Of a stretch of DNA of 21,159 nt, positions 13,785 to 20,982 are shown in pieces. Positions within the stretch are counted from its first letter, which is position 1. Every line of letters begins with the position of its first letter. Both the position numbers and the translations under genes were made by a program. Source of the stretch: a virus; the IMG/VR virus record IMGVR_UViG_3300010149_006012, positions 1-21,159 of that record; one strand, given 5' to 3'. The notes under the pieces are model-generated. The model was given only the letters and a program-made list of their open reading frames with translations, was not told where the DNA came from and did no database searches.

Positions 13785-16700
13785 ATGGCAAAGAACAGCA
13801 AGGCAAGTAAAAGTAATAAAAAAAAATATACCTTAAAAGAAGTATATAAAAGTCTTTTAGTAGAGGCAATAATTACTCCTGCAGAGTTTCTAGAAAGAAT
13901 AGTAAATATTGTAGAAAAAAAACCTAAAATTAGTGGGAAATACGGACCAATTATTAAAAAATTACTCGAAAAAACAAAAGAAACAAAATTACTTGCTTTT
14001 AAAAGTAAAGAAAACAAAAGGGATAGAAAACTTGCAGAATTTGAGATTATTAAAAGTCTTCAAGCTATAAAAGGTATAGACGGTAATCCAATTAATCTAA
14101 AAAGAATGAGACCTCTTTATGACAGTCTCGCAAAATATTTAGAAACAAGTGTTGATGCAAACATTGACGATTGTTTAAAGTCAGCTGATTATTATATGAA
14201 AGAGTTTTATGTCAGTGCAGATAAAGAAGACGTTGACTTAATTACAAAAGGTAAGTTTAATTTTGCAACAGTTTTTAAAAGAACTAATTTTTATCAGTCT
14301 GTAGATGAATATAAATCTCAGCTTTCTGGGATGGATACATCAGGTGCAGAATACTTTGATGTATATGAAAGTCCAGATAAAAAAATAAAAATTGTATATC
14401 CTCTCTCGTCTTATGCTTTTAATCTTTATATTAAAAATAACAACTCAGGTCAGACTTTAACATGGTGCACTCAAAGTGAGTCTACATGGTTTAGTTATAA
14501 CAAAAAACAATATGTAATGATAATGACAGTTGATTCTGACAATAAAGAAGAAAGATTAATAAGTCTTAAGGTAAGTAAAGAAGGCACAATTGATAAATAC
14601 GAAACGTGTGACGCTGACAATCAACATATGAATGATAGGCTTGATAGCTTATTAAGTCTAAATCTTGTAAATAGTGTAAAATCAGCTACGCAATCTTTAA
14701 ATGAAAAAATTAAAACAAGCGAAATAACACTAGTTGACAAGAGAGACGAAAGCAAAGAAGTCATTAAAGGTTTAGTAGAATTAAATAGATACTCAGACAT
14801 TATTGATATTTTAAATTATTCGATTGTTGACTATGCTGAAGGTATTGAAGGTCTTGAAGGTGAACATAATTTTGAAATTGTAATAAATACTTTAAATTCT
14901 GAAGCACGTGCTAACACACAAAAAAAAGAAAGTATATTAAATGCCTATACAGATTTTTTAACATCTTCTTATATAGATAACAATATTGATTTAAGATTAG
15001 ACAGTTATCTGCAGTTTTTTGAAACTAAATCGGCTATGGATTTATTTTATAAAAGATTAATAGAGAAATCTTTAAATCATAGATCACATGAAAAATACTT
15101 TATAACTTTAATAGATGATATAAGTAGTGAGAACCAATATATCAAAACAGTTAATATTGAAGATCATGCTGCTTTTTTTGGTGATCCTAAAGAAGTATTA
15201 GAAAATTGTCTTTTAAATTCTCTAAATACAAATAATATTCTATTTTTCAAAAGAATAATCAAATCTTCTCTGGAAATCGAGTACATCAAAAAAAATATAC
15301 TGACTGAAAACTTTAATGGTATATTAAAAACAAAAGGGTTTTCAAGACTTGTTGATGCTAGAAAAGAAAATATTATCAATACAGAAAATGAAGAAGATAA
15401 ATCAGAATTATACTTGCAAGAAACAATTTTTCAAGAACAAAACAAAGAAATAGTTTCTCAAATACTACAGGAAAAACAAATAGATATTAAAAATACTGAC
15501 ATGCGTAATTTTATTTGTTTAATTGAAAGATTTAATAAAACACGTGACGAAAAACATTTAACAAAAGAAAATATTGATCGACATCTAATTTCTCAAAATA
15601 GAGAAGATTATAATAACGCTATTGAAAAAATAACTTCTGATTTAAGTTTTTTTAATAACATGTTTAGTCTTTCAAAACAAGATGATTTCGATATTGAAAT
15701 TTTTAAATTATTTATTAACGCAAAAGATTCTCAAAATTTAATTAACTATAATGAAAGAAGTTACATTATATTTGATCATATAATAAATCAGAGAAGCGAA
15801 AATGAACTATATCGTGCTATTTCAAGTTCTAATCCTGATCGCATACTTGACTTAATTGAAATTGTCATGCAAAATTTTAAAAAGTCGAAAGAAGAAGTAT
15901 CAATAAAGCTAGCCAATACTATGTTAAAAGGATTGAAGATTTTAATACCTGTCATATTACGAAATCAAAAAGTTAGTGAAAGATATACGTCGAATGAAGA
16001 AAACTTTAAACAAATTATAAATATTGCTGACGCAAATAATGATTACTTTGATTTGTTTCTTCATGTTATAGACTTTCTCCCTATAGATAAATATCCTTCA
16101 GATTATGCTCAGTCTCTTGCAAAAGACTTGTTTGACCAAAAAATGTTTAAAGCGTCAATTAAGTTTTTAAAATCAAATGACGTTGATTATCTTTTAACAA
16201 AAGAATCTATTCTTAGATTAGGTTATCATCTTCTTAAAAATAATAAAATTGCTGATACAACTATTATAGACAAATTATTTAAAGTATACTTTAAAACTCT
16301 GTCTTCTTACGAACGTATTGATGTATCTTTTTGTTTTGATTTTTTAGATATTATTATGTTATACTTTAAAGACAAACAAACGTTATCTACTTTTATTAAA
16401 GATAATTTTGAAATTACTGTTTATAACAAAGAATTATTTTTTAAGATTATAGAAGAATTTAATAAATTAAAAATAGCTTTTAACAAAGAAAAGCTAGGTA
16501 AATTTATGAGTGATGATAATTTTAAAAGCTTGGACAAAAATACAAGACTGTCTTTTTATGAAAATCTCATTACTATATCATCTGACGGTCATGCTAATCA
16601 CCTAGACTTAATTGATGATATAGATAAAGTAAAGTCAATCTTAGCTTATAACCTAAAAGATATAAGTAAAAGTTCAGGAGGTCTTAAGCGAGAAACTACA

Positions 16701-16889
16701 AACTTTGTTGATGATTTAGAAGATATTATTAACTTTATATCTCGCTTGAGAAGTGCAAGTAGAAAAAAACTTTCACAAGCTATTCCGCAAGCAAAAACAA
16801 TAAAAAGACTTTGGCAGCAGCAACCTCATGATCATGATGACTATTTTGAATCTTTGTTAAGACAATATTTAAAATTAATGATTGATTAA
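13785..16889 (+). CDS. Giant protein with capsid-targeting-like N-terminus and WCT motif; candidate internal virion protein
   Basis: About 1034 residues from ATG 13785 (AGAGG Shine-Dalgarno; an in-frame TTG at 13764 would add 7 residues). Residues 1-14 are basic and low-complexity; about 15-27 read YTLKEVYKSLLVE, followed by A28, closely resembling the N-terminus of the minus-strand protein at 1040 and the T4 capsid-targeting/prohead protease pattern L-x-E|A. Around 215-260 is a TLTWCTQSESTW...YNKKQYVMIM segment; a WCT motif followed by a Y-containing strand recurs in uncharacterised phage proteins, with no firm name. The remainder is long alpha-helical, repeat-like sequence rich in Lys, Asn, Asp and Ile. 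No membrane or signal segment. Likely late and virion-associated; an ejected effector is an inference. Confidence 0.88.
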   Translation: MAKNSKASKSNKKKYTLKEVYKSLLVEAIITPAEFLERIVNIVEKKPKISGKYGPIIKKLLEKTKETKLLAFKSKENKRDRKLAEFEIIKSLQAIKGIDGNPINLKRMRPLYDSLAKYLETSVDANIDDCLKSADYYMKEFYVSADKEDVDLITKGKFNFATVFKRTNFYQSVDEYKSQLSGMDTSGAEYFDVYESPDKKIKIVYPLSSYAFNLYIKNNNSGQTLTWCTQSESTWFSYNKKQYVMIMTVDSDNKEERLISLKVSKEGTIDKYETCDADNQHMNDRLDSLLSLNLVNSVKSATQSLNEKIKTSEITLVDKRDESKEVIKGLVELNRYSDIIDILNYSIVDYAEGIEGLEGEHNFEIVINTLNSEARANTQKKESILNAYTDFLTSSYIDNNIDLRLDSYLQFFETKSAMDLFYKRLIEKSLNHRSHEKYFITLIDDISSENQYIKTVNIEDHAAFFGDPKEVLENCLLNSLNTNNILFFKRIIKSSLEIEYIKKNILTENFNGILKTKGFSRLVDARKENIINTENEEDKSELYLQETIFQEQNKEIVSQILQEKQIDIKNTDMRNFICLIERFNKTRDEKHLTKENIDRHLISQNREDYNNAIEKITSDLSFFNNMFSLSKQDDFDIEIFKLFINAKDSQNLINYNERSYIIFDHIINQRSENELYRAISSSNPDRILDLIEIVMQNFKKSKEEVSIKLANTMLKGLKILIPVILRNQKVSERYTSNEENFKQIINIADANNDYFDLFLHVIDFLPIDKYPSDYAQSLAKDLFDQKMFKASIKFLKSNDVDYLLTKESILRLGYHLLKNNKIADTTIIDKLFKVYFKTLSSYERIDVSFCFDFLDIIMLYFKDKQTLSTFIKDNFEITVYNKELFFKIIEEFNKLKIAFNKEKLGKFMSDDNFKSLDKNTRLSFYENLITISSDGHANHLDLIDDIDKVKSILAYNLKDISKSSGGLKRETTNFVDDLEDIINFISRLRSASRKKLSQAIPQAKTIKRLWQQQPHDHDDYFESLLRQYLKLMID

Positions 16890-16931
16890 TATAATAAACA
16901 TACTACTGCAAATTATCAAGAAAGATTAAAC

Positions 16932-17573
16932 ATGAAGAATATATTTTTTTTACTTTTATTAACAAACTTTGCTTATGCACAAGGATTTGAGTGTGACAAT
17001 AATTTTAGTGATTGCGGAACTCCAGAGCAAAGTGGAGGAGGTGGAGGAGGTAAAGGTTCTGTATTGATAGCAAACACAGACTTAGGAGATTCATATCAAC
17101 ATGCTGATGACTATGACGATGATGGAATAGAAGATCCTTCAGATAATTGCATGAGAGATTATAACCCAGACCAGTTGGACTCTGATGCAGATACGATAGG
17201 TAACATGTGTGATAATTGCATAGGAACATGGAACTTGTATCAGGATGATTCAGACGGTGATGGTTATGGTGATGCATGTGACGAAGATATTGATGGTGAC
17301 GGTATTTTAAATTCTGCTGATGATTGTCCATATCAATGGGGAAATTCATATTGTTTAGAACAAGAAAAACAGCATCAATTTAAGATGACTGAAGATCAAA
17401 TATATGAAATGCCAGAATTAGAAAGAAAATTAGATGAAGATATAAACACACCTAAAGACACAATTTCAAATCAAGGTTGTGCATCTTTAGATGTTAGTCA
17501 AACAAAAAACTTTTTTCTATTAGTAGGTATATCTATTTTTTTTGCAACAATTATAAATCTAAAGAGAAAATGA
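16932..17573 (+). CDS. Secreted calcium-binding protein with thrombospondin type 3 repeats and C-terminal anchor
   Basis: 213 residues. Signal peptide 1-16 (hydrophobic FFLLLLTNF, AYA|Q cleavage). Glycine run at 35-40. Thrombospondin type 3-like calcium repeats at about 58-132: DDYDDDGIEDPSDNC, DQLDSDADTIGNMCDNC, DDSDGDGYGDACDEDIDGDG, with alternating Asp and paired Cys. Then a charged linker, GC at 182-183, a hydrophobic helix (about 193-210) and the tail KRK. Cys + helix + basic end resembles MYXO-CTERM/GlyGly-CTERM surface-sorting tails. In a phage, a host-surface protein of this kind could modify or mask a receptor. It directly follows the giant gene and overlaps the next gene by 4 bases. 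Confidence 0.88.
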   Translation: MKNIFFLLLLTNFAYAQGFECDNNFSDCGTPEQSGGGGGGKGSVLIANTDLGDSYQHADDYDDDGIEDPSDNCMRDYNPDQLDSDADTIGNMCDNCIGTWNLYQDDSDGDGYGDACDEDIDGDGILNSADDCPYQWGNSYCLEQEKQHQFKMTEDQIYEMPELERKLDEDINTPKDTISNQGCASLDVSQTKNFFLLVGISIFFATIINLKRK

Positions 17574-17902
17574 ACATAAACGATATTGTATATATTAAAT
17601 CTTGTAAGGCTGTAATTAAAAATAAACCTTATAAGATTGTTTATATAAATAAAACACATGCTATAATAACAGATATAGATAATATTAGAATGCAAAAAAT
17701 ATCAATAGACTTTTTAACTATTGATACAAATAAAACTTATTCATCTGAATCTATTAAGAAAGGTGATTTAGTAAAGTGTATAGATAACTTTGCTGTAAAA
17801 GAAGGTATAGTGTTAGAAACTTATAACACATTTTTACTTGTCTTAGTAGGTAACAAAAAAAGAAAGATAACTAAAAATAAAGTTATTCTTTTAAATACAT
17901 AA
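17570..17902 (+). CDS. Tandem SH3/KOW-like small protein, unknown function
   Basis: 110 residues; ATG overlaps the preceding stop (ATGA), so translation is coupled to the thrombospondin-repeat gene. Two similar halves can be seen: NDIVYIKSCKAVIKNKPYKIV (about 4-24) and GDLVKCIDNFAVKEGIVLET (about 65-84), each starting with [NG]D[IL]V and continuing with Lys-rich strands, typical of small beta-barrel repeats such as KOW or SH3. The NTFLLVLVG stretch matches NTFFVLVG in the protein at 7420. No signal peptide, so unlike its neighbour it stays in the cytoplasm. Confidence 0.78.
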   Translation: MNINDIVYIKSCKAVIKNKPYKIVYINKTHAIITDIDNIRMQKISIDFLTIDTNKTYSSESIKKGDLVKCIDNFAVKEGIVLETYNTFLLVLVGNKKRKITKNKVILLNT

Positions 17903-17936
17903 AACATTTAATAAAACAATAAGAAAAAGTTGCGGC

Positions 17937-17946
17937 TTGACGAAAC
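17937..17946 (+). promoter_or_regulatory. TTGACGAAAC element upstream of a small gene
   Basis: Second exact copy of the ten-base element, 22 bases before ATG 17959 and again followed by N3-AGG. Here an in-frame reading from TTG hits TAG after four codons, so it cannot be a start codon. Confidence 0.45.
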
Positions 17947-17958
17947 GATAGGTTATAC

Positions 17959-18138
17959 ATGCAAGGAACAAACGAAATAGGTGTTATAAAGAATTGGAAC
18001 ATGTCTTTAAATAATTCTGTGTGCTTAATATTAGAAGAAAAAAAATACTCTAAAGATATAAGATCACACTTTTGTAAAGTTTTAATTGAAAAAAGTATTT
18101 ATACAATACCTAGAAAAAATATAGAATTACTTAGCTAA
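17959..18138 (+). CDS. Small protein, 59 residues, unknown
   Basis: ATG 17959 to TAA 18138, with an AGG ribosome site. Contains a hydrophobic strand (SVCLILEE) and a basic second half; it ends IPRKNIELLS. Fills an otherwise empty 230-base gap, with codon use like its neighbours. The shared upstream element with the giant gene suggests similar timing. No family recognised. Confidence 0.6.
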   Translation: MQGTNEIGVIKNWNMSLNNSVCLILEEKKYSKDIRSHFCKVLIEKSIYTIPRKNIELLS

Positions 18139-18146
18139 ATTAAAAA

Positions 18147-18163
18147 GCTATATGATATATAGC
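18147..18163. repeat. Inverted repeat GCTATAT-3-ATATAGC
   Basis: Perfect 7-base inverted repeat with a GAT spacer, 28 bases before ATG 18191. It may be an operator-type site or a -10-containing promoter region for the small peptide gene. Confidence 0.4.
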
Positions 18164-18190
18164 AATCATTACAATAAAAGGACTTCTATT

Positions 18191-18280
18191 ATGAATAATC
18201 AATCTGACAAAATTTGTATTTGTATTTCAATGTTTTATGCTATTTGCTTTTTTATTCCTGGACTCTTTCAGTATGTATAA
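18191..18280 (+). CDS. Small hydrophobic peptide, 29 residues
   Basis: ATG 18191 to TAA 18280 with a good AAAAGGA ribosome site 8-10 bases upstream. After a polar start (MNNQSDK) the peptide is hydrophobic (ICICISMFYAICFFIPGLF), enough for one membrane helix. It could be a small holin-like or membrane-modifying peptide, or spurious. The Shine-Dalgarno and position right before the terminator favour a real gene. Confidence 0.5.
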   Translation: MNNQSDKICICISMFYAICFFIPGLFQYV

Positions 18281-18281
18281 A

Positions 18282-18315
18282 AAAAGCCAATGCATTTAAA
18301 AATGCACCGGCTTTT
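18282..18315. terminator. Bidirectional hairpin terminator between convergent gene blocks
   Basis: AAAAGCC (18282-18288) pairs with GGCTTTT (18309-18315), and TGCATT (18291-18296) with AATGCA (18301-18306), separated by a 2x2 internal loop. Read on minus, the stem is followed by seven Ts, so it ends the Hsp20 transcript; on plus the tail is four Ts. Confidence 0.82.
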
Positions 18316-18346
18316 AAAAAATAAAAAAATTGTTAATTAAGTAATA

Positions 18347-18730
18347 TTAGAAATTAATACTTACAGACTTCTTGTCTTCTTTTAGAGGCATACGAATAGT
18401 CAGAATACCTTGCGATAATTCTGCAGCAGTATTACTTGCTTGTACATCACCAACAGGTAGCTTAAAGTCGAAAGAAGAAATAAACTGTCCTTTTTCTCCT
18501 GACTTACCTTTAACTTGTAGCTTTTTGTTTTCAATACACATTGTAATGTCTTTTTCTTTTAGGCCAGTAGCTAAAGTCTGAAATATAACTTCATCTTTTT
18601 CTCTAGTTAAAGAATATGAATTCGAATGTGCATAAGACTTTTTTAAAGACGTTTTTATGCCGCTATTTTCCATTTCATCAAGAAGGCCGTTATATAATAG
18701 ATCAAAGCTGTTTGGACGTAATGTTAACAT
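18347..18730 (-). CDS. Small heat-shock protein, Hsp20/alpha-crystallin family
   Basis: 127 residues. An alpha-crystallin domain spans about 36-120: SNSYSLTREKDEVIFQT, GLKEKDITMCIENKKLQVKG and the signature AELSQGILTIRMP (103-115), then a C-terminal VSI that can act as the I-x-I anchoring motif. ATP-independent holdase that keeps unfolding proteins soluble. The N-terminal arm (1-35) is short. Hsp20 genes occur in several large phages and cyanophages, where they may help folding of virion proteins. It is the last gene of the minus block, followed by the terminator; Shine-Dalgarno AAAGGAAA. No box of the shared promoter class precedes it. Confidence 0.92.
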   Translation of the reverse strand: MLTLRPNSFDLLYNGLLDEMENSGIKTSLKKSYAHSNSYSLTREKDEVIFQTLATGLKEKDITMCIENKKLQVKGKSGEKGQFISSFDFKLPVGDVQASNTAAELSQGILTIRMPLKEDKKSVSINF

Positions 18731-18812
18731 AAATTATTTTCCTTTCGTTTTTTATTTTATTATGTTATGTTGATGTTATTAATTTAAACACCAAATTTAA
18801 AAGTGTAACCCT

Positions 18813-19049
18813 TTATATTAAACTTTTATAATAATTGTTTATAAGTTGTTTTAATGTAACAGTTTTTAATTTTCCTCCCCAACTATTAATCATATATTCT
18901 AGCTCTGGAATACTCATTTTATTATCTAAGAATAGATCGTATATTTCTTCTTCATATCCTTTCACGTTTTCAAAAATATATATGATGCTTTGATCGCTGG
19001 AGTTTACAACAACATTGTCTTTAGTTGTGCTAATTACAAATTTATTCAT
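18813..19049 (-). CDS. Small protein, 78 residues, unknown
   Basis: Strong Shine-Dalgarno (AAGGAGGTTG) before ATG 19049. First half beta-rich with hydrophobic strands (FVISTT, VVVNSS, IIYIFE), second half helical and acidic-then-basic (EEIYDLFLDN, LKQLINNYYKS). No catalytic motif. Lies 17 bases downstream of the 67-residue gene, in the same minus-strand run. Function not recognised. Confidence 0.75.
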   Translation of the reverse strand: MNKFVISTTKDNVVVNSSDQSIIYIFENVKGYEEEIYDLFLDNKMSIPELEYMINSWGGKLKTVTLKQLINNYYKSLI

Positions 19050-19066
19050 GACAACCTCCTTATAAT

Positions 19067-19270
19067 TTAATTAGGAAGCTTTAAGAATTCGCAGCTAAAT
19101 CTGTTATAATTTATTAATACTATTCTGTTTTTGTAAAGAACTTCAACGTATGTGTCCTCTATCATGCTCAACACTAGATAAAAACCAGGTTTAGCCCAAA
19201 AATTAATTACTGAACTATCAGGACTTTCTATGTATATTGCATTAACAGGATATTTTATTTCTAAAAGCAC
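19067..19270 (-). CDS. Small beta-rich protein, 67 residues, unknown
   Basis: GTG start at 19270, one base after the stop of the RNase H-like gene (TAA-C-GTG), with an AAGAAAAGA ribosome site inside that gene. Strand-rich: EIKYPVNAIYI, FYLVLSMIEDTYVEVLYKNRIVLI, so probably another small beta barrel. Translationally coupled to the gene upstream. Function unknown. Confidence 0.7.
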   Translation of the reverse strand: MLLEIKYPVNAIYIESPDSSVINFWAKPGFYLVLSMIEDTYVEVLYKNRIVLINYNRFSCEFLKLPN

Positions 19271-19271
19271 G

Positions 19272-19763
19272 TTAATCTTTTCTTGTATGATTATCTGCTA
19301 TACTGCTAGCAACAAAAGATTCTGGTTTTATTCTACATTCAAACCCACAGCCTGTTACATAACCGATCAGAGTGTTTTTAAATTTACTAGATTTGTATTT
19401 AGAATCTGTATTAACATCAATATGTATTTCAATGTTAGGCTCTCCTAAAGCAGTTTGAATAAAGTTAGCTATTTCAATTGAATCATAGGTTTCTTTTAAT
19501 AGTCTTTTAGCTAACATATAATACGAATCATCTTTAATCTTTTTTCTATTATAAAAATATGTTCTGTCATATTTTTCGTGATCATTTAAAATACAAATAG
19601 AACTAGTAAAAATAAAAGATTGATTTGATTTAACACTGTCTGTACCAATGATTATTTTATGATCTTGATATTCAGATACTTCTCTCAATATGTTTAACAT
19701 ATCAAGGTAAGGTATAACTTTTCTTTTACCGTTTTTCCAAGTGTCAGAGACTAAACATGTCAT
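19272..19763 (-). CDS. RNase H-fold protein, DUF458/YkuK-like
   Basis: 163 residues. The pattern IIIGTDS (37-43), IEIHIDVN (111-118) and a C-terminal VTGCGFECRIKPESFVASSIAD block (about 136-157) matches the DUF458 family of Bacillus YkuK, an RNase H-like fold. Candidate metal ligands are Asp42, Asp116 and Asp157. Family members are presumed nucleases; the physiological substrate is not established. In a phage it might process RNA primers or hybrids. Its ATG lies a few bases after the zinc protein's stop, and the next gene starts 1 base after its own stop, so it sits in a tight transcription unit. Confidence 0.82.
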   Translation of the reverse strand: MTCLVSDTWKNGKRKVIPYLDMLNILREVSEYQDHKIIIGTDSVKSNQSFIFTSSICILNDHEKYDRTYFYNRKKIKDDSYYMLAKRLLKETYDSIEIANFIQTALGEPNIEIHIDVNTDSKYKSSKFKNTLIGYVTGCGFECRIKPESFVASSIADNHTRKD

Positions 19764-19765
19764 AA

Positions 19766-19963
19766 TTACCTGCCAATATGTTTTGCTGCATTAATATTAC
19801 CTATGTATTGATAACTGCCTTTATTGAAAAGAGGCGCAACACACTTGCTTTTTCTAATAGCTTCACTTCTTGCTTGTTTATCACCACATTCAATACATAC
19901 TTCATAACCAATATCTCTTCTTGGATCTGGAAATTCATCATAACATTTTACACATACTGCCAT
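19766..19963 (-). CDS. Small zinc-ribbon protein
   Basis: 65 residues with CVKC (4-7) and CIEC (23-26), a four-Cys zinc knuckle of the kind common in phage proteins; a further Cys at 41. The C-terminal KCVAPLFNKGSYQYI stretch resembles a recurring phage small-protein tail (VAP..NKGxY). Probably an RNA- or protein-binding accessory factor. Shine-Dalgarno AAAAGGA; overlaps nothing, with 2-12 base gaps either side. Confidence 0.82.
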   Translation of the reverse strand: MAVCVKCYDEFPDPRRDIGYEVCIECGDKQARSEAIRKSKCVAPLFNKGSYQYIGNINAAKHIGR

Positions 19964-19975
19964 TTTAAAGTCCTT

Positions 19976-20461
19976 TTATTTTGAGTTCGTTTCTAGATAA
20001 TAAGATTTATATAATCGATAACCTTCTTCGGTAAACTCTTCTTCAAGTGGAGTACTAATACCATCAGAAAAACTATCTGTTTTTTCCCAAGAAGGAGACA
20101 TCTTTTTTCTTTTAAAAGATGATCTATAAAGTTTAAGTGTTTTAGGCGTGTCTTCTAGAATTGTTGATTTCAAAACAAATTCACATGAAATATTTGTTTT
20201 GATCTTTGTATTATTCTTAGTTATGATTTCACAGACACAAAATTGATTGCTTCTTCCTTTAACATGTTTAAACTTTATCCAAGCAGTTCTTTTCTCCTTA
20301 AAGATTTTAACAAGGTTGATTGCGTCTTTTACACTTATATTTCCTGAATGTATACTCGATGTAATTTCTTGAATAATATCTTTAAATTCTTTTGTATTTA
20401 AAGGTACATAAATCCATTTGTTTCTAACATCTTTAAATTTGTAATTGATTTGATCGCGCAT
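19976..20461 (-). CDS. Protein of unknown function, 161 residues
   Basis: First gene after the minus-strand promoter at 20492-20522, so it heads a unit that likely runs to the Hsp20 gene. N-terminal half mixed alpha/beta and basic (EFKDIIQEITSSIHSG, KDAINLVKIFKEKRTAWIKFKHVKG); middle strand-rich with Cys at 74, 76 and 91; C-terminal part Ser/Glu-rich. No recognised motif. Ribosome site TAAGGA before ATG 20461. Confidence 0.78.
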   Translation of the reverse strand: MRDQINYKFKDVRNKWIYVPLNTKEFKDIIQEITSSIHSGNISVKDAINLVKIFKEKRTAWIKFKHVKGRSNQFCVCEIITKNNTKIKTNISCEFVLKSTILEDTPKTLKLYRSSFKRKKMSPSWEKTDSFSDGISTPLEEEFTEEGYRLYKSYYLETNSK

Positions 20462-20491
20462 AACAATCCTTATAGTTTTAGTTTTTTATTT

Positions 20492-20522
20492 ATTATAATA
20501 TAATATTAAACTAAATGCACGT
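20492..20522 (-). promoter_or_regulatory. Phage promoter on minus strand, box ACGTGCA - 18 - TATAAT
   Basis: On minus, ACGTGCA (20522-20516), 18 bases, TATAAT (20497-20492). The box overlaps the last base of the upstream gene's TAA. It lies 30 bases before ATG 20461. The only copy on this strand, with the same 18-base spacing. Confidence 0.78.
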
Positions 20523-20728
20523 TAATCTTCTAAAATCTCCCAAGATGATACTTCAAATCCATACTGCTCTTCTAGATATTCCTGAATGTTATCTTCATCC
20601 TCGTCTTCATCTAATTCAATACTAACTCTGCTTGGTAAACCTAAGTTAATGCAAGTTTCTTCATATTGGCCGTATGTGTCTTCAAACTCTGTCCCTTCAA
20701 AGGACCATTCAACTAAAACTTTTGTCAT
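20522..20728 (-). CDS. Small acidic protein, 68 residues, unknown
   Basis: Very acidic, with an ELDEDEDED run (38-46) and a C-terminal YGFEVSSWEILED. Strong Shine-Dalgarno (AAGGAGAAAAG). The fold may be a small alpha/beta; acidic proteins of this size in phages often mimic DNA or bind basic host proteins, but that is only a possibility here. Ends at the promoter of the next gene. Confidence 0.75.
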   Translation of the reverse strand: MTKVLVEWSFEGTEFEDTYGQYEETCINLGLPSRVSIELDEDEDEDNIQEYLEEQYGFEVSSWEILED

Positions 20729-20766
20729 CTTTTCTCCTTGATGTTTATTTTGCTATATATTATCTC

Positions 20767-20982
20767 TTATCTCAAATTAGATATTGTTCTCTCAATATAC
20801 CAAATAGCTTTATTTAAATCTTGTTTCTTTTTCTCGGGATCTTTCAATCCAGCTCGAGCAATGTATTTTACAGCGTTACCCAGACTAAAGTCTAAATTCC
20901 AAGCTTCGATAACATCAATTACTTCAAATCCAGTCCCTTTTAAATAATGTTCTGGATGGTTAATCATTTCTTTTTCTTGCAT
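20767..20982 (-). CDS. DUF3310 (SaV-like) protein
   Basis: 71 residues matching the DUF3310 pattern: INHPEHYLKGTGFEVIDVIEAW (split around 8-29), GNAVKYIARAG (35-45) and QDLNKAIWYIERT (54-66). The family is widespread in tailed phages and phage-related elements; its biochemical role is not established, though it is sometimes linked to nucleotide metabolism. ATG 20982 with AAAGGAAA Shine-Dalgarno; overlaps the end of the Cys-rich gene by 19 bases. Confidence 0.9.
   Translation of the reverse strand: MQEKEMINHPEHYLKGTGFEVIDVIEAWNLDFSLGNAVKYIARAGLKDPEKKKQDLNKAIWYIERTISNLR

Noticed and set aside
17005-17349. Long minus-strand frame opposite the thrombospondin-repeat gene
   Set aside because: His/Leu-rich shadow created by Asp/Gly codon repeats on plus; no ribosome site.
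18731-18812. Shared-class promoter before Hsp20
   Set aside because: A CATAAT is present on minus, but the bases 18 upstream read GTTTAAA and do not match the box.
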